From NCBI RefSeq assembly GCF_019752415.1, contig NZ_JAIEME010000010.1, positions 18,461-82,460 of the forward strand: a DNA stretch of 64,000 nt. The letters run 5' to 3'. The notes beneath the pieces are model-generated. The model searched no databases and was not told where the DNA came from. It was given only the letters and a program-made list of their open reading frames with translations. The stretch comes from Nitrosomonas sp. (lineage in GTDB: Bacteria; Pseudomonadota; Gammaproteobacteria; Burkholderiales; Nitrosomonadaceae). This document shows, in pieces, positions 1 through 11,126 of this stretch. A program made the translations under genes and the position numbers. Within the stretch, counting starts at the first letter, position 1. Each line of letters opens with the position of its first letter.

Positions 1-103
1 GCGGCTTGATAAGCTGCAAACTGATTGCATACAACACTGCCATCGCCACTAAAGCAAATAGTATCTTTGCTAACAAATCCAAAGCGTGATGGTTATTCCA
101 CAT
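1..103 (-). CDS. ftsQ: Cell division protein FtsQ (5' end only, cut by window edge)
   Basis: The minus strand opens an ATG at 101-103 and reads [20 protein letters not shown] and onward without a stop to the window edge, about 34 residues. A short polar N-terminus followed by one hydrophobic membrane segment is what FtsQ has before its periplasmic POTRA domain. FtsQ bridges FtsA/FtsZ-side and periplasmic parts of the divisome through FtsL and FtsB. The start overlaps the end of ddl by 11 nt, and ftsQ directly follows ddl in most betaproteobacterial dcw clusters, so position supports the call as much as sequence does. Confidence 0.8.
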   Translation of the reverse strand, partial: MWNNHHALDLLAKILFALVAMAVLYAISLQLIKP

Positions 104-1010
104 GAGATAAATCCAATATTCTCAAAACCAGATCCTCAAACGAAATTCCAGCCGTCCTGGCTGCCATCGGTACCAGACTATGGCTAGTCATTCCAGGCGA
201 AGTGTTCGCCTCGAGAAAATAAAATTGATTGGTTTGACTCAAGATCAAATCAACTCTTCCCCAACCCTGGCAACCCAACACCTGATAAGCCCGCAATGCT
301 TGACTCTGGATTATCGATTCCAATTCATCCGGTAAACCGCTTGGGCAGAAGTATTTCGTCTCATTCGAGAAATACTTGGCTTGATAATCATAAAGCTCAC
401 CGGCAATTTCAATTTTCACGACTGGCAGTGGTGTTTCTCCCAGAATAGCAACCGTCAATTCCGTTCCTGCAATGAATTCTTCAGCGAGTACCAAAGCATC
501 ATGTTGTGCGGCCAATTGATACGCTGCTGCCAAATCCTGCTGGTGATGCACTTTACTCAAACCAATCGTGGATCCTTCCCGCGCTGGTTTAACAATCAGC
601 GGTAATCCCAAGGTTTCAGCGACTTGTTCAAAATTACTGTCAGCTTGCAACAATTCATAGCGCGGCGATTGGATACCCGTTGCCTGCCAGATCAATTTGG
701 TGCGCCATTTATCCATAGCGAGCGCGCTGGCCATTACACCACTGCCGGTATAAGGCAATCCCAGCCATTCCAGCACGCCCTGGATTGTGCCATCTTCACC
801 AAAACGTCCGTGCAGCGCGATAAATGTTCTATTGAATCCTTGATGTAAAAGTTCTTCCAGTGCTTGCTCTGCCGGATCAAATGGATAAGCATCGACACCA
901 CCTCTACGCAGTGCATCTAGAACAGCTTGCCCGCTTTGCAGTGATATTTCACGCTCTGCAGAACGGCCGCCGAGTAGAACAGCTACTTTGCCGAAGTTAT
1001 GCGTTATCAC
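93..1010 (-). CDS. ddl: D-alanine--D-alanine ligase
   Basis: This cytoplasmic ATP-grasp enzyme joins two D-alanines for the end of the peptidoglycan stem peptide. The 305-residue length is normal for DdlB. Visible are the N-terminal GGRSAERE loop (about residues 14-21), the [22 protein letters not shown]-grasp segment (about 135-153) and the C-terminal [15 protein letters not shown] segment (about 268-282), which carries metal and substrate ligands. The start is GTG at 1008-1010, sharing one base with the murB stop (TAGTG), so the two are translationally coupled. It is the penultimate visible gene of the dcw operon and supplies D-Ala-D-Ala to MurF. Confidence 0.95.
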   Translation of the reverse strand: MITHNFGKVAVLLGGRSAEREISLQSGQAVLDALRRGGVDAYPFDPAEQALEELLHQGFNRTFIALHGRFGEDGTIQGVLEWLGLPYTGSGVMASALAMDKWRTKLIWQATGIQSPRYELLQADSNFEQVAETLGLPLIVKPAREGSTIGLSKVHHQQDLAAAYQLAAQHDALVLAEEFIAGTELTVAILGETPLPVVKIEIAGELYDYQAKYFSNETKYFCPSGLPDELESIIQSQALRAYQVLGCQGWGRVDLILSQTNQFYFLEANTSPGMTSHSLVPMAARTAGISFEDLVLRILDLSHVE

Positions 1011-2038
1011 TACGTAAGTCTCCTGGCATCGCCGATGATCCGGACTTCCTGGTGCAACTCGATAGCCGTTGCTTTTTTAACCCTGCTTTGCACCATCAGG
1101 ATCAAGGCTTCAATATCCGTAGCTGTGGCGGTGCCGGTATTGACAATGAAATTGGCATGTTTGGGTGAAACCATGGCACCGCCGATACTACATCCCTTCA
1201 AACCACAGGCTTCAATTAAACGCGCTGCATAATCCCCCGGGGGGTTGCGGAATACTGAACCTGCGTTCGGTTGATTGAGTGGTTGACTGTCGACGCGTTG
1301 CGCCAGCAGTTGCTTAATGCGTTGCCGCGATTCTGTCTGTTCCCCATGCGGCAATCTGAGATACCCGCCGACAAACCATTCTGGCTCAATCGTGCTGGTC
1401 AATTCGTGTTGTAGTGCTACGCTGCGATAGCCAATCGTGTACTCACTCTGTTGGCGAATAAATACGTGTCCGCTGCGATTAATAATCTGTGGTTGAGCAA
1501 CAATTTCCCAAATCTCCGATCCATAGCATCCTGCATTCATTGCCAGCGCCCCGCCTATTGTGCCCGGTATGCCGGCGAGAAATTCTGCACCAGCCAGATT
1601 ATGCCTGGCGGCAAATCGTGCAATCTTTGCACAGGCCACACCGGCACTTGCATAAATGAGACCGCCGGACTCATTCTCCTCAATCAATCGTAAATCATTC
1701 AATTGTGCATGAAGTGCTATCACCGTACTGCGTAAACCACCGTCCCTAACCAGCAGATTGCTGCCCAATCCGATGACGACAATGGATTCATGAGGTGATT
1801 CCTGCAGGAAATTTGCAAAATCGTCCAGATCAGCCGGCACGTAATAATGGTCTGCATGTCCCCCAGCACGCCAGGAAGTATGTTTGCTCATGGGTTCAGC
1901 AGTACGCATTAGACCACGCAGAGCAGGCATGCTCGCATCACCGGTCAATAGATCGTTTACTGACATAGCAAATCTTGTATTTGTTGACAAACCGCGCATT
2001 CCCCATTGATTCTCAGTATTCATAACCATTAACAACAA
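1010..2038 (-). CDS. murB: UDP-N-acetylenolpyruvoylglucosamine reductase
   Basis: MurB is a cytoplasmic FAD enzyme that reduces UDP-GlcNAc-enolpyruvate to UDP-MurNAc. The FAD-binding stretch [14 protein letters not shown], the [12 protein letters not shown] loop, [37 protein letters not shown] (whose Ser is the expected proton donor) and the terminal LHQEVRIIG glutamate are all present. The longest frame (342 aa) overlaps murC by 26 nt. A start at the ATG of MNTENQ (2021-2023) is equally possible, and the first 25 or so residues are not conserved family sequence. It lies between murC and ddl in the dcw operon. Confidence 0.95.
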   Translation of the reverse strand: MLLMVMNTENQWGMRGLSTNTRFAMSVNDLLTGDASMPALRGLMRTAEPMSKHTSWRAGGHADHYYVPADLDDFANFLQESPHESIVVIGLGSNLLVRDGGLRSTVIALHAQLNDLRLIEENESGGLIYASAGVACAKIARFAARHNLAGAEFLAGIPGTIGGALAMNAGCYGSEIWEIVAQPQIINRSGHVFIRQQSEYTIGYRSVALQHELTSTIEPEWFVGGYLRLPHGEQTESRQRIKQLLAQRVDSQPLNQPNAGSVFRNPPGDYAARLIEACGLKGCSIGGAMVSPKHANFIVNTGTATATDIEALILMVQSRVKKATAIELHQEVRIIGDARRLT

Positions 2039-3440
2039 TCAACTTGTTCTTCAGTTGGGCGATATGCGGCGCTATTTTTGCCACAGAACCGGCCCCCATC
2101 ACCAGCACAACGTCACCATCTTGCACAACATCAAGAATGGCTTTAGATAAGTCATCCACTTCCTCAATATAAATGGGTTCCACTTTTCCTTGCACGCGGA
2201 TGGCGCGTGCCAATGATTTACTATCCGCTGCAACGATAGGATCTTCACCTGCCGGATAAACTTCTGTGAGTAACAACACATCAACTGGTGATAAAACCCG
2301 GGCAAAACCCTCGAATGCATCCCGGGTACGTGTGTAGCGATGCGGTTGAAATGCCACTACCAATCGCCGGCCAGGAAAGGCACCGCGAGCCGCTTTGATG
2401 GTTGCTTCCATTTCAGCCGGATGATGACCATAGTCATCAACAAGCGCAAAGCTCTTCTGCGCGGAGAAATTAATTTCTCCGTATTGCTGAAATCGCCTTT
2501 CCACCCCGCTGAATTCTAATAGTGCCTTGATAATCGCCACATCCGGAACACCAATCTCGTTGGCAACCGCAATCGCCGCCAGTGCATTCTGTATATTGTG
2601 TAAGCCGGGTAAATTCAGGATGATCTCCAGTTGACGGGCTGAGCCATTAACACCGACCACGGCAGTGAACTTCATCTGATGATTTGCATACTGAATATCG
2701 ATGGCGCGAACTTGCGCATCTTCGGACAATCCATACGTGGTAATAGGTTTCGTAATAGCCGGCAGCACGTCACGCACATTGGCATCATCCACACACACCA
2801 CGGCCATTCCGTAAAAGGGCAGATGCTGTACAAACTCTACAAATGTTTGCTTTAAGCGGTTGAAATCATGGCCATAAGTTTCCATATGATCTTCATCGAT
2901 ATTTGTCACTACGGTCAGAATTGGTTGCAAATACAAAAATGAAGCATCCGATTCATCTGCTTCGACAACAATGAATTCACCACTTCCCAGTTTCGCATGA
3001 CAGCCCGCCGCTTCCAGTTTTCCACCGATAACAAAAGTGGGGTCCATATCTGCTGCTGCCAGTATGCTGGCAATCAAACTGGTGGTGGTAGTCTTGCCGT
3101 GCGTGCCGGCAATTGCTATGCCGCTGCGTAATCTGAGCAATTCTGCCAGCATTAATGCACGCGGCACAACCGGAATATTCTTGTTTTTGGCTGCGATCAC
3201 TTCAGGATTGTCCGGCTTGACCGCGGTCGAAATAACTACCACGTCGGCGCCGACTATCTGTTGGCTAGTATGACCGGCATAGACCTTTATACCCAGCTTG
3301 GCCAAGCGCTGAGTTACCTGGTTGTTCATCAGATCTGAGCCGCTTACCTGATAACCCAGATTAACGAACACTTCAGCAATGCCGCTCATCCCCGCGCCAC
3401 CGATACCGACAAAATGAATGTGTTTAACTTTATGTTTCAT
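2013..3440 (-). CDS. murC: UDP-N-acetylmuramate--L-alanine ligase
   Basis: MurC adds L-Ala to UDP-MurNAc, the first stem-peptide ligation. Seen are the N-terminal Rossmann motif [12 protein letters not shown], the Mur-ligase P-loop [11 protein letters not shown], the [10 protein letters not shown] segment and the [10 protein letters not shown] segment of the C-terminal domain. I chose the ATG at 3438-3440 (475 aa) over an upstream GTG at 3450-3452: a GGAG Shine-Dalgarno sits 8 nt upstream of the ATG, and [15 protein letters not shown] matches the usual family start. It overlaps murG by 11 nt. Confidence 0.96.
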   Translation of the reverse strand: MKHKVKHIHFVGIGGAGMSGIAEVFVNLGYQVSGSDLMNNQVTQRLAKLGIKVYAGHTSQQIVGADVVVISTAVKPDNPEVIAAKNKNIPVVPRALMLAELLRLRSGIAIAGTHGKTTTTSLIASILAAADMDPTFVIGGKLEAAGCHAKLGSGEFIVVEADESDASFLYLQPILTVVTNIDEDHMETYGHDFNRLKQTFVEFVQHLPFYGMAVVCVDDANVRDVLPAITKPITTYGLSEDAQVRAIDIQYANHQMKFTAVVGVNGSARQLEIILNLPGLHNIQNALAAIAVANEIGVPDVAIIKALLEFSGVERRFQQYGEINFSAQKSFALVDDYGHHPAEMEATIKAARGAFPGRRLVVAFQPHRYTRTRDAFEGFARVLSPVDVLLLTEVYPAGEDPIVAADSKSLARAIRVQGKVEPIYIEEVDDLSKAILDVVQDGDVVLVMGAGSVAKIAPHIAQLKNKLIVVNGYEY

Positions 3441-4521
3441 GCAGCGCTCCACTCAGTTCAATACAGGCCTCGGCCACGATTCGGGTTGCTTCCGGTTTTG
3501 CCTGACTACGCGCAGCTATTGCCATACCGAGCAATTTTTCCCGTGTCAAATTTGCCAGCAATTCAGCCAGTTTCTGCGCAGTCAATTCACTTTGTGGTAA
3601 TAACACGGCAGCGCCATTGCTAGAAAGAAATCTGGCATTACTGGTCTGATGGTCATCCACCGCATGCGGATACGGCACCAGTATGCTGGCGACGCCTGCT
3701 GCGCTTAATTCCGCAATAGTCAGTGCGCCGGCACGGCACAATACCAAATCACAGGCGGCGTAGCGTATTGCCATGTCATCGATAAATGCGATCACTTCTC
3801 CGTCCAGCTGTAGTTCTTCATAAGCCTTTTTAACGGTTTCCAGATTTGCGGTACCCGCTTGCTGCACCACCGCCGGACGCTGATTCTCCGATATTAATTT
3901 AAGCGCTTGCGGCACAAGGGTATTCAAGATTTGCGCACCCAGACTGCCGCCTACGACAAGCAAATTCAATTTTCCTTGCCGACCGAGGAAGCGTTTTTCA
4001 GGCGTTTCTATTTGTGCTATCTCTGAACGTACTGGATTCCCAGAACATACTGTTTTTTCTTGATCAGCCTGAATGGCATCCGGAAATCCGAGAAAAATTT
4101 TATCCGCTAGCTTCGCCAGAACTTTATTGGTTAACCCCGCTACCGAGTTCTGTTCATGAATCACCAATGGCTTATTTAACAGTGATGCCATCATGCCACC
4201 AGGGAATGCAGGATAACCGCCCATGCCCAGAACCACATCAGGCTTCACGCGGTGAATAATCCGGACACTCTGCCAGAACGCTTTAAGCAAATGTAGCGGT
4301 AGCATCAACCAGGCGATCAATCGCTTACCCCGTAACCCGGAAAAACTAATCACTTCGGTTTCATAGCCATGCTGTGGCACCAACTTTAGCTCCATTCCTG
4401 CTTCAGTTCCTAGCCAAACGACGCGCCATCCGGTTTGCTGGAGATAATCAGCCACTGCCAATCCCGGAAACACATGTCCGCCGGTGCCGCCTGCCATAAT
4501 CAGAATGGTAGGCGCGCTCAT
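3430..4521 (-). CDS. murG: UDP-GlcNAc:lipid I N-acetylglucosaminyltransferase
   Basis: MurG is a GT28 glycosyltransferase at the inner face of the membrane that converts lipid I to lipid II. The glycine-rich acceptor loop [19 protein letters not shown] is at residues 9-27, with [32 protein letters not shown] and the donor-binding [32 protein letters not shown] further on. The length (363 aa) is normal. The start ATG overlaps the ftsW stop by 4 nt (ATGA), so flippase/polymerase-side and transferase genes are coupled. Confidence 0.97.
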   Translation of the reverse strand: MSAPTILIMAGGTGGHVFPGLAVADYLQQTGWRVVWLGTEAGMELKLVPQHGYETEVISFSGLRGKRLIAWLMLPLHLLKAFWQSVRIIHRVKPDVVLGMGGYPAFPGGMMASLLNKPLVIHEQNSVAGLTNKVLAKLADKIFLGFPDAIQADQEKTVCSGNPVRSEIAQIETPEKRFLGRQGKLNLLVVGGSLGAQILNTLVPQALKLISENQRPAVVQQAGTANLETVKKAYEELQLDGEVIAFIDDMAIRYAACDLVLCRAGALTIAELSAAGVASILVPYPHAVDDHQTSNARFLSSNGAAVLLPQSELTAQKLAELLANLTREKLLGMAIAARSQAKPEATRIVAEACIELSGALHET

Positions 4522-5678
4522 ACGTTTAGCCCCCGCAACCGCTGCCGGTTTTCCCAGTCAATCCGTAGTATTACTGCTAATGCAATACAATTTGCCGTGA
4601 TACTGCTGCCACCAAAACTTAGCAACGGTAGTGTTAACCCTTTGGTGGGTAAAACGCCCATATTAACGCCCATATTGATTAATGCCTGTACACCGATCCA
4701 GATACCAACCCCTTGCGCTACTAATGCCGAGAAAGGATTACCCAATTTTGCCGCCAACCTGCCGATGACAAAAGCGCGCATAATTAGCCAGACAAACAAT
4801 AGGATAACTGCAGCTACTCCAACAAACCCAAGTTCCTCAGCCAACACAGAAAGTAAGAAATCAGTGTGCGCTTCAGGCAAATAGAAGAGTTTCTCGACAC
4901 TGCCTCCCAAACCGACACCAAACCATTCGCCGCGTCCAAATGCGATGAGCGCGTGGCTCAACTGATAGCCTTTTCCATACGGATCCGCCCAGGGATCCAT
5001 AAATGCGACCACTCGAGCCATCCGGTATTCCGAGCTCAAAATTAGTTCGTACAAACCAATGGCCAGAATACCAATTAGCGCAATGAATATTTTTAAACTG
5101 ACGCCCCCCAGAAACAGGATAGACATAACCAGTGCGGTTACTACAAAAAATGCGCCGAAATCAGGCTCCAGTAACAATAAAAATCCCACGATGGATAGAA
5201 CTACTGTGATTGGAAGAAACCCTTTCAGGAAAGAATTTAAATCGCCCGCTTTGCGACTAACATAGTCAGCGGTATATAAGACCATAAAAAGTTTCACAAA
5301 CTCAGAGGGTTGAATATTCACTACATAAAGTGAAATCCAGCGCTGACTCCCATTCACTTCATGACCGATACCGGGAATCAAAACCAGTGCCAGCATCAGG
5401 ACACTGATCATGAACACATAGGTGACATATTTCTGCCATATCCGCATAGGCACCTGAAAGGTAACCAATCCCAACAGCAATCCGATAGCCAGATAAGCGC
5501 TGTGCCGTAATAAATAATAACCGGCACGGTCGGCACCAAACTGCGCTTCTGCAATCGCAATGGAAGCTGAATAAATCATGATCAATCCAATACTCAACAA
5601 CAGCACAACCGACCACACCAGTGCCTGATCGAAATCGGCCAGAACCCTTTGCTTCTGATTGTTTGCTTGATAGATCAT
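4518..5678 (-). CDS. ftsW: Peptidoglycan glycosyltransferase FtsW
   Basis: FtsW is a SEDS-family polytopic membrane protein that polymerises lipid II at the septum with FtsI. The frame of 386 residues holds about ten hydrophobic segments. Family signatures seen are [58 protein letters not shown] text and the C-terminal [17 protein letters not shown]. The FtsW rather than RodA assignment rests on the dcw position between murD and murG; 3 nt separate it from murD. Confidence 0.96.
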   Translation of the reverse strand: MIYQANNQKQRVLADFDQALVWSVVLLLSIGLIMIYSASIAIAEAQFGADRAGYYLLRHSAYLAIGLLLGLVTFQVPMRIWQKYVTYVFMISVLMLALVLIPGIGHEVNGSQRWISLYVVNIQPSEFVKLFMVLYTADYVSRKAGDLNSFLKGFLPITVVLSIVGFLLLLEPDFGAFFVVTALVMSILFLGGVSLKIFIALIGILAIGLYELILSSEYRMARVVAFMDPWADPYGKGYQLSHALIAFGRGEWFGVGLGGSVEKLFYLPEAHTDFLLSVLAEELGFVGVAAVILLFVWLIMRAFVIGRLAAKLGNPFSALVAQGVGIWIGVQALINMGVNMGVLPTKGLTLPLLSFGGSSITANCIALAVILRIDWENRQRLRGLNV

Positions 5679-5681
5679 CAG

Positions 5682-7097
5682 TTAATGTTTTTTCTGTCCA
5701 AAACTAAAGAATTTGTTTTCAATATCTCTGACGGCTGCAACAAATACTTCTGCGCGGTGTATATGATTTCTAAACATATCGAAGCTGGCGCAAGCGGGGG
5801 ATAGCAATACCACATCTCCCGCTTGCGCAAGCAAAAAGCTTTTTTGCATAGCTTCTTCCATCGTTACTACAAAATGCAAAGGCACACCGCAATCTTTCAA
5901 TTCGTCAGCAATGATTCCCGCATCACGACCAATTAGCACCACTGCCCGGGCATTATTGGCAACCGCCTGTTTCATAAGTGAGAAATCTTGTCCCTTTCCA
6001 TCACCGCCGGCAATCAATATGACATTCTGCTTCATGCCGTTAAGTGCTGCCACCGTTGCACCGACATTCGTACTTTTCGAATCATCATAGAAAGTAACGC
6101 CGTTAAACGCAGCAACCTTTTCCATCCGGTGCGGTAAACCACGAAATTCCCGTAGCGCTGACAACAGCGGCTCCATGGATGTGCCTAATGCGCGACACAT
6201 GGCCAATGCTGCTAGTGCATTGATAGCATTATGCAACCCATTGACAACCAGCTCGGAGGTTTTCATTAATTGTAAATCCCCTTCCATCAGCCACAAATCA
6301 TCCCCATCGTGCATGATGCCAAAATCTTTTTGCGTAGGGGACTCATCCAAACCAAAAGTGATTTGCTTCCTGCTCGCCAATGCCATGGCACAGACACCCG
6401 GATCATTCCGGTTTAGTATCTGTATACCTTCATTACTCTTTTCATGTAAAAAAACTCTTGCTTTTGCCGCTACATAATCTTGCATACTGGTATAGCGATC
6501 TAAATGATCTTCACTCAAATTGAGTACTGTAGCTACATCTGCGTTCAGATTATGGGTCGTTTCCAATTGAAAGCTGGATGTTTCCAGAACCCAGGCTTGT
6601 GGCCAATTACCCGCATCTATTTGCTGCATGAGTGCATTTAAAACGGCGGGGCCAATATTGCCCGCCACTTCAACGTTCCAGCCTGATTTCTTCAACATAG
6701 CGCCAACCATTGCGGTTACTGTTGTCTTGCCATTCGATCCCGTAATAGCGATAACCTTAGGCTTTGGCATACCGCTTTGCTCAAGCGCCCAGGTAAAAAG
6801 AACCATGTCACCGATCACTGGTATTCCACGCTGTATGGCTTGTTGCACAAAAGGATCCGCCAACGGGACACCTGGACTCATTGCAATCATTTCGATGTCA
6901 TCAAAAACTTTGTCTTCAAATTTTCCTTTGTACACCTTTATAGCTGGATGTGTTTCCATGATTTCTTTCCAGTGCGGCGGTTCCAGCCGGCTATCTGCTG
7001 CACGTACGGTTGCACCCTGGCGCACTAGCCATTTCACCATGGACAGGCCCGTTTCGCCCATTCCTAACACTAGTACTGTTTTATCTTGCAAAATCAT
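5682..7097 (-). CDS. murD: UDP-N-acetylmuramoyl-L-alanine--D-glutamate ligase
   Basis: MurD adds D-Glu to UDP-MurNAc-L-Ala in the cytoplasm. The N-terminal Rossmann domain ([17 protein letters not shown]), the ATP P-loop [15 protein letters not shown], the [11 protein letters not shown] segment and the C-terminal [13 protein letters not shown] and [22 protein letters not shown] motifs are all intact. The length is 471 aa, slightly above the usual 440-450. It overlaps mraY by 4 nt and sits in the standard dcw order. Confidence 0.97.
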   Translation of the reverse strand: MILQDKTVLVLGMGETGLSMVKWLVRQGATVRAADSRLEPPHWKEIMETHPAIKVYKGKFEDKVFDDIEMIAMSPGVPLADPFVQQAIQRGIPVIGDMVLFTWALEQSGMPKPKVIAITGSNGKTTVTAMVGAMLKKSGWNVEVAGNIGPAVLNALMQQIDAGNWPQAWVLETSSFQLETTHNLNADVATVLNLSEDHLDRYTSMQDYVAAKARVFLHEKSNEGIQILNRNDPGVCAMALASRKQITFGLDESPTQKDFGIMHDGDDLWLMEGDLQLMKTSELVVNGLHNAINALAALAMCRALGTSMEPLLSALREFRGLPHRMEKVAAFNGVTFYDDSKSTNVGATVAALNGMKQNVILIAGGDGKGQDFSLMKQAVANNARAVVLIGRDAGIIADELKDCGVPLHFVVTMEEAMQKSFLLAQAGDVVLLSPACASFDMFRNHIHRAEVFVAAVRDIENKFFSFGQKKH

Positions 7098-8179
7098 CTT
7101 AATTTTAATGTTGATAATCCAATTAACACCAGGATGATGGTAATAATCCAGAATCTGACCACCACCTGATTTTCTTTCCAGCCTTTTAATTCAAAATGAT
7201 GATGCAGTGGCGCCATGCGAAAAACACGTTTGCCCAGTAATTTGAATGATGCTACCTGCAACATCACAGACAGCGCTTCCACCACAAAAACACCACCCAT
7301 AATTACCAGCACAATCTCCTGGCGGACTATCACGGTGACGATTCCCAATGCAGCACCCAAAGCCAGTGCACCCACATCACCCATAAATACTTCAGCGGGA
7401 TAGGCGTTAAACCACAGAAAGGCAAGCCCAGCGCCTGCCATGGCACCACAAAATACGGATAATTCTCCTGCATTGGGGATATAGGGAATTCCCAGATACT
7501 TTGCAAATACGACATGCCCTGCCACATAGGCAAAAACAGCCAGTGCGCTGCTGATCATGACAGTCGGCATAATCGCTAAACCATCCAACCCATCGGTAAG
7601 ATTTACTGCATTGCTGGTGCCGACAATAACAAAATAGGTCAATATCACAAAGCCAGTGACTCCCAATGGAATCGCTACTTCCTTGAAGAATGGTACGATC
7701 ATGTCCGTTTGTGCCGGCACTTCTGCAATCGAAACCAGATATAGTGCAACAATAATGGCAATCAGCGATTGCCAAAAGAATTTGACACCTGCAGAGAGCC
7801 CCTTTGGGTTGCGGTAGACTACTTTCCGATAATCGTCTACCCAACCAATTGCACCAAATCCCAGAGTAGTCAGCAACACTACCCAGATGTATTGATTGCT
7901 TAAGTCAGCCCACAATAAGGTGGTGAGTACAATTGACATCACTATCAAGGCACCGCCCATCGTCGGTGTACCCACTTTCACAAGATGCGTTTGCGGACCA
8001 TCATCACGTACGGATTGGCCAATTTTGTAGGCGGTCAGCTTGCGTATCATCACCGGGCCGATGATGAAAGAAATAATCAATGCAGTCAGAGCAGCCAGCA
8101 TAGTGCGTAAGGTAATATAACTAAATACATTAAAAGCACGGATATCCTGAGCCAACCATTGGGAAAGCGTTAGCAGCAT
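7094..8179 (-). CDS. mraY: Phospho-MurNAc-pentapeptide transferase
   Basis: MraY is the polytopic inner-membrane enzyme that moves phospho-MurNAc-pentapeptide to undecaprenyl phosphate, making lipid I. The 361-residue frame has about ten membrane segments and the catalytic signatures WVDDYRKVV (double Asp), [29 protein letters not shown] and [14 protein letters not shown]. It overlaps murF by 10 nt and murD by 4 nt. Confidence 0.97.
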   Translation of the reverse strand: MLLTLSQWLAQDIRAFNVFSYITLRTMLAALTALIISFIIGPVMIRKLTAYKIGQSVRDDGPQTHLVKVGTPTMGGALIVMSIVLTTLLWADLSNQYIWVVLLTTLGFGAIGWVDDYRKVVYRNPKGLSAGVKFFWQSLIAIIVALYLVSIAEVPAQTDMIVPFFKEVAIPLGVTGFVILTYFVIVGTSNAVNLTDGLDGLAIMPTVMISSALAVFAYVAGHVVFAKYLGIPYIPNAGELSVFCGAMAGAGLAFLWFNAYPAEVFMGDVGALALGAALGIVTVIVRQEIVLVIMGGVFVVEALSVMLQVASFKLLGKRVFRMAPLHHHFELKGWKENQVVVRFWIITIILVLIGLSTLKLR

Positions 8180-9579
8180 GGAATCCTCATGGGTTGTTCC
8201 AGTTGTCGGACCACTCGTTCCATATGCATAAAGCGCGATCCTTTCACCAACAGGGTGACATCATCGGCAAGCAAACTTTCGGTTGCATTGAGCAATTCGT
8301 CGATGGTGTTAAAATGTTGCGCACCTTTTCCAAATTCTTCTGTTGCGTAAGCGCTGAGTTCACCCAAAGTCAGCAATTGATCAAGCCCTGCATTGCGCGC
8401 ATCTCTTCCAATCGTACGATGTAAATCAATGGCTGATTTGCCCAATTCGCCCATATCGCCGAGCACCAGTATTTTTTTCCCTACAGCTGCAGCCAGAACA
8501 GCCAGAGCAGCACGCACCGACTCTGGATTTGCGTTGTATGTATCGTCGATTAATAGTGCATGATGTAACCCCAGCTTTTTTTGCATCCGCCCTTGCACAC
8601 TCCGAAATTGCTCCAATCCTGCTGCAATCATTTCTTTACTGATGCCCAATGCGGTCGCTGCGGCGGCTGCCGCAAGTGCGTTATAGACGTTATGCACACC
8701 TGGCGCCTGTAACTTTAATTCGACGACGCCATCCGGCAATTTCAGCCGGATTTTGTTGACCAGTAAATCAATTTGATACTCGGCGCTTACCTGCGCTTTT
8801 TTCCGCAAACCAAAATCGACTATTTTACGTGTACCGGCACATTCACGCCACAATGTCGCATACTTGTCATCCGCATTAATAACAATTGCTCCTTGCTGAT
8901 CGAGCCCGGTAAATATTTCAGCTTTGGCACGTGCTACTGCTTCAACCGAACCTAATCCTTCAATATGCGCAGCGCCTGCATTGGTAATCAGTGCTATGCT
9001 AGGTTTTACCAGCTGTGTCAAATAGGCAATTTCCCCAACATGATTCATGCCCATTTCAATCACTGCATAACGATGCTGCTGCCGCAGCCGCAATAGCATT
9101 TGTGGCACACCAATGTCATTATTGAGATTACCTTCGGTTGCCAATACATAATCCGTCTGCGCATTGACTTCCGCTTTGCCAGTAGCTGTCGCCTGACGTA
9201 ATATCGCTGCAAGCATTTCTTTGACTGTAGTCTTGCCGTTACTGCCTGTGATTCCAATTACCGGTAGCGCAAAACGGCTTCTCCAGTGCGCCGCCAATTG
9301 CCCCAACCCCAATCGCGCATCTTTGACACGAATCAGGGGTAATCCGGCGGGCAGGTCATTGTCGTCAATCGCTTGTTGGATCATCGCGGCAATGGCGCCT
9401 TTCTCCTTAGCGCTGCTAACAAATTTGCTGCCATCAAATCTTTCTCCGGTTAAAGCGACGAACAAGTCACTCTCCCTAAGCGTGCGGCTATCTGTGCTCA
9501 CTCCGGTGAATAGCACATCCTTTCCGCGCCAGTCGGCGTGCAATACGTCAGCAGCTTCCTTAACCGTCATCATGATCAC
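8170..9579 (-). CDS. murF: UDP-MurNAc-tripeptide--D-Ala-D-Ala ligase
   Basis: MurF adds the D-Ala-D-Ala dipeptide made by Ddl to the muramyl tripeptide. The domains in order are an N-terminal substrate domain with [20 protein letters not shown], a central ATPase domain with [19 protein letters not shown], the [13 protein letters not shown] stretch, and a C-terminal domain with [17 protein letters not shown]. The length is 469 aa. The start overlaps the murE stop by 4 nt. Confidence 0.96.
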   Translation of the reverse strand: MIMMTVKEAADVLHADWRGKDVLFTGVSTDSRTLRESDLFVALTGERFDGSKFVSSAKEKGAIAAMIQQAIDDNDLPAGLPLIRVKDARLGLGQLAAHWRSRFALPVIGITGSNGKTTVKEMLAAILRQATATGKAEVNAQTDYVLATEGNLNNDIGVPQMLLRLRQQHRYAVIEMGMNHVGEIAYLTQLVKPSIALITNAGAAHIEGLGSVEAVARAKAEIFTGLDQQGAIVINADDKYATLWRECAGTRKIVDFGLRKKAQVSAEYQIDLLVNKIRLKLPDGVVELKLQAPGVHNVYNALAAAAAATALGISKEMIAAGLEQFRSVQGRMQKKLGLHHALLIDDTYNANPESVRAALAVLAAAVGKKILVLGDMGELGKSAIDLHRTIGRDARNAGLDQLLTLGELSAYATEEFGKGAQHFNTIDELLNATESLLADDVTLLVKGSRFMHMERVVRQLEQPMRIPCC

Positions 9580-11126
9580 ACTCGCACTTTCATCGCCAAA
9601 TCCTTCAACACTTGTTGCACAACCTTCATATCATTAAAAGGAATTTTCTGTCCTTGTATTTCCTGAAATTTTTCATGGCCTTTACCTGCAATCAGAACAA
9701 TATCGCCGGGTTGGGCATTATCGATGGCCTGATAAATTGCTAACGCCCGGTCGGCTTCTATTTGATAGCTCTTTTTGCTTGCTCCAGCAACAATATCTTG
9801 AATAATGCTCAAGGGATTTTCCGTACGCGGATTGTCACTGGTGAAAATGACCTCATCCGCCAGGCGCGTAGCCACTTCACCGACCATTACGCGCTTGCCT
9901 TTGTCGCGATCACCGCCGCAGCCTACGACACAAAACAAACGCGCATTTTGCCCGGCTGTTCCTTTCTTTTGACTGGCGGTGCGTGAAAGCTCACGCAGTG
10001 TGCACAGCACTTTCTCCAATGCATCCGGGGTATGCGCGTAATCCACGATAATAATAGGTTGACCAACCCCTTCATATTTCTCCATCCGGCCCGGAATAGG
10101 TTGTACGCTTTGAAGTGAACGGACTGCATCCGGTAAACGAATTCCACTTGCCAACAAAGTTGCAACGACAGCCAGCAAGTTTGATGCATTGAATTTACCT
10201 AGCAAACCAATTCTCAAATGTTCGTGATTATCCTCAAACTCAATATCAAACTCCATACCCGCGATATCCACTTTGAGATTTGAGCCATAGATCATTTTGA
10301 ATTGATTAGAATAACGTTCTTCTGGAAAATGAAATCCATAACCTATTGTTATTACAGACTTATTAGCGAGCTGTCGCGATAACTCAACACCCAGTACATC
10401 ATCCATATTGATGACCGCATACTTTAATTCCGGCCAAAAAAACAAACGCGCCTTAGCAGCTGCGTAAGTATCCATATCCTGATGATAATCCAGGTGATCA
10501 CGCGATAAATTGGTAAGCACGGCAATAGAGAACGTTGTTCCGTTGAGTCTCCCTTGCACCAAGCCATGCGAAGATACTTCCATTGCTACACTCTGTGCAC
10601 CCCGTTCGAGAAATTTTGCCAGCGAGCGTTGCAACAGCGTGGCTTCAGACGTTGTATTTTCACTCGCCTCTAATTCGCTACCAAAACCATTTCCCAATGT
10701 TCCCAGTACGGCCGTTTTCTTGCCTAAACTTGTCATGGCTTGTGCGTACCAGTGACTGCAGGATGTTTTTCCGTTGGTTCCAGTAATCCCGACCACCCAT
10801 AATTTTTGTGAGGGATTACCATAAACACTACTGGCTATCAGTCCTGCTTTTGCTCGCAATTCATTGATCGCCAACGCGGGAATATGCCATTCCGGATTCC
10901 ATGAAAAATTTTGTGGATCCCAGAGAACGGCATTGGCCCCGGCTGCGATTGCTTGCGGGATAAATTTACGCCCGTCAGTGACTTCACCCGCGTAGGCTAG
11001 AAACGTATCTCCGCGTTTTACCAGGCGGCTATCCGTGACGAGATTCTCAATAGGAACCCCGATCTCATCCAGAAGATGATTATCAAATAATTTTGATGCT
11101 TTCTTTTTGACGGTCATCAAACTCAT
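9576..11126 (-). CDS. murE: UDP-MurNAc-L-Ala-D-Glu--meso-diaminopimelate ligase
   Basis: MurE adds the third stem residue. The frame of 516 aa shows the P-loop GITGTNGKTSCSHWYAQ, the EVSSHGLVQGR segment, the LSRDHLDYHQDMDTYAAAK segment and FTSDNPRTENP. The DNPR tetrad is the known signature for meso-diaminopimelate rather than lysine as substrate, so the cell wall is of the Gram-negative type. The N-terminus (MSLMTVKKKASKLF) is not conserved, and MTVKKKA three codons in is an alternative start. It overlaps ftsI by 4 nt. Confidence 0.96.
   Translation of the reverse strand: MSLMTVKKKASKLFDNHLLDEIGVPIENLVTDSRLVKRGDTFLAYAGEVTDGRKFIPQAIAAGANAVLWDPQNFSWNPEWHIPALAINELRAKAGLIASSVYGNPSQKLWVVGITGTNGKTSCSHWYAQAMTSLGKKTAVLGTLGNGFGSELEASENTTSEATLLQRSLAKFLERGAQSVAMEVSSHGLVQGRLNGTTFSIAVLTNLSRDHLDYHQDMDTYAAAKARLFFWPELKYAVINMDDVLGVELSRQLANKSVITIGYGFHFPEERYSNQFKMIYGSNLKVDIAGMEFDIEFEDNHEHLRIGLLGKFNASNLLAVVATLLASGIRLPDAVRSLQSVQPIPGRMEKYEGVGQPIIIVDYAHTPDALEKVLCTLRELSRTASQKKGTAGQNARLFCVVGCGGDRDKGKRVMVGEVATRLADEVIFTSDNPRTENPLSIIQDIVAGASKKSYQIEADRALAIYQAIDNAQPGDIVLIAGKGHEKFQEIQGQKIPFNDMKVVQQVLKDLAMKVRV

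Noticed and set aside
4435..4884. 149-codon plus-strand frame
   Set aside because: Antisense to the ends of murG and ftsW, with low-complexity Thr/Asn/Pro content typical of a shadow.
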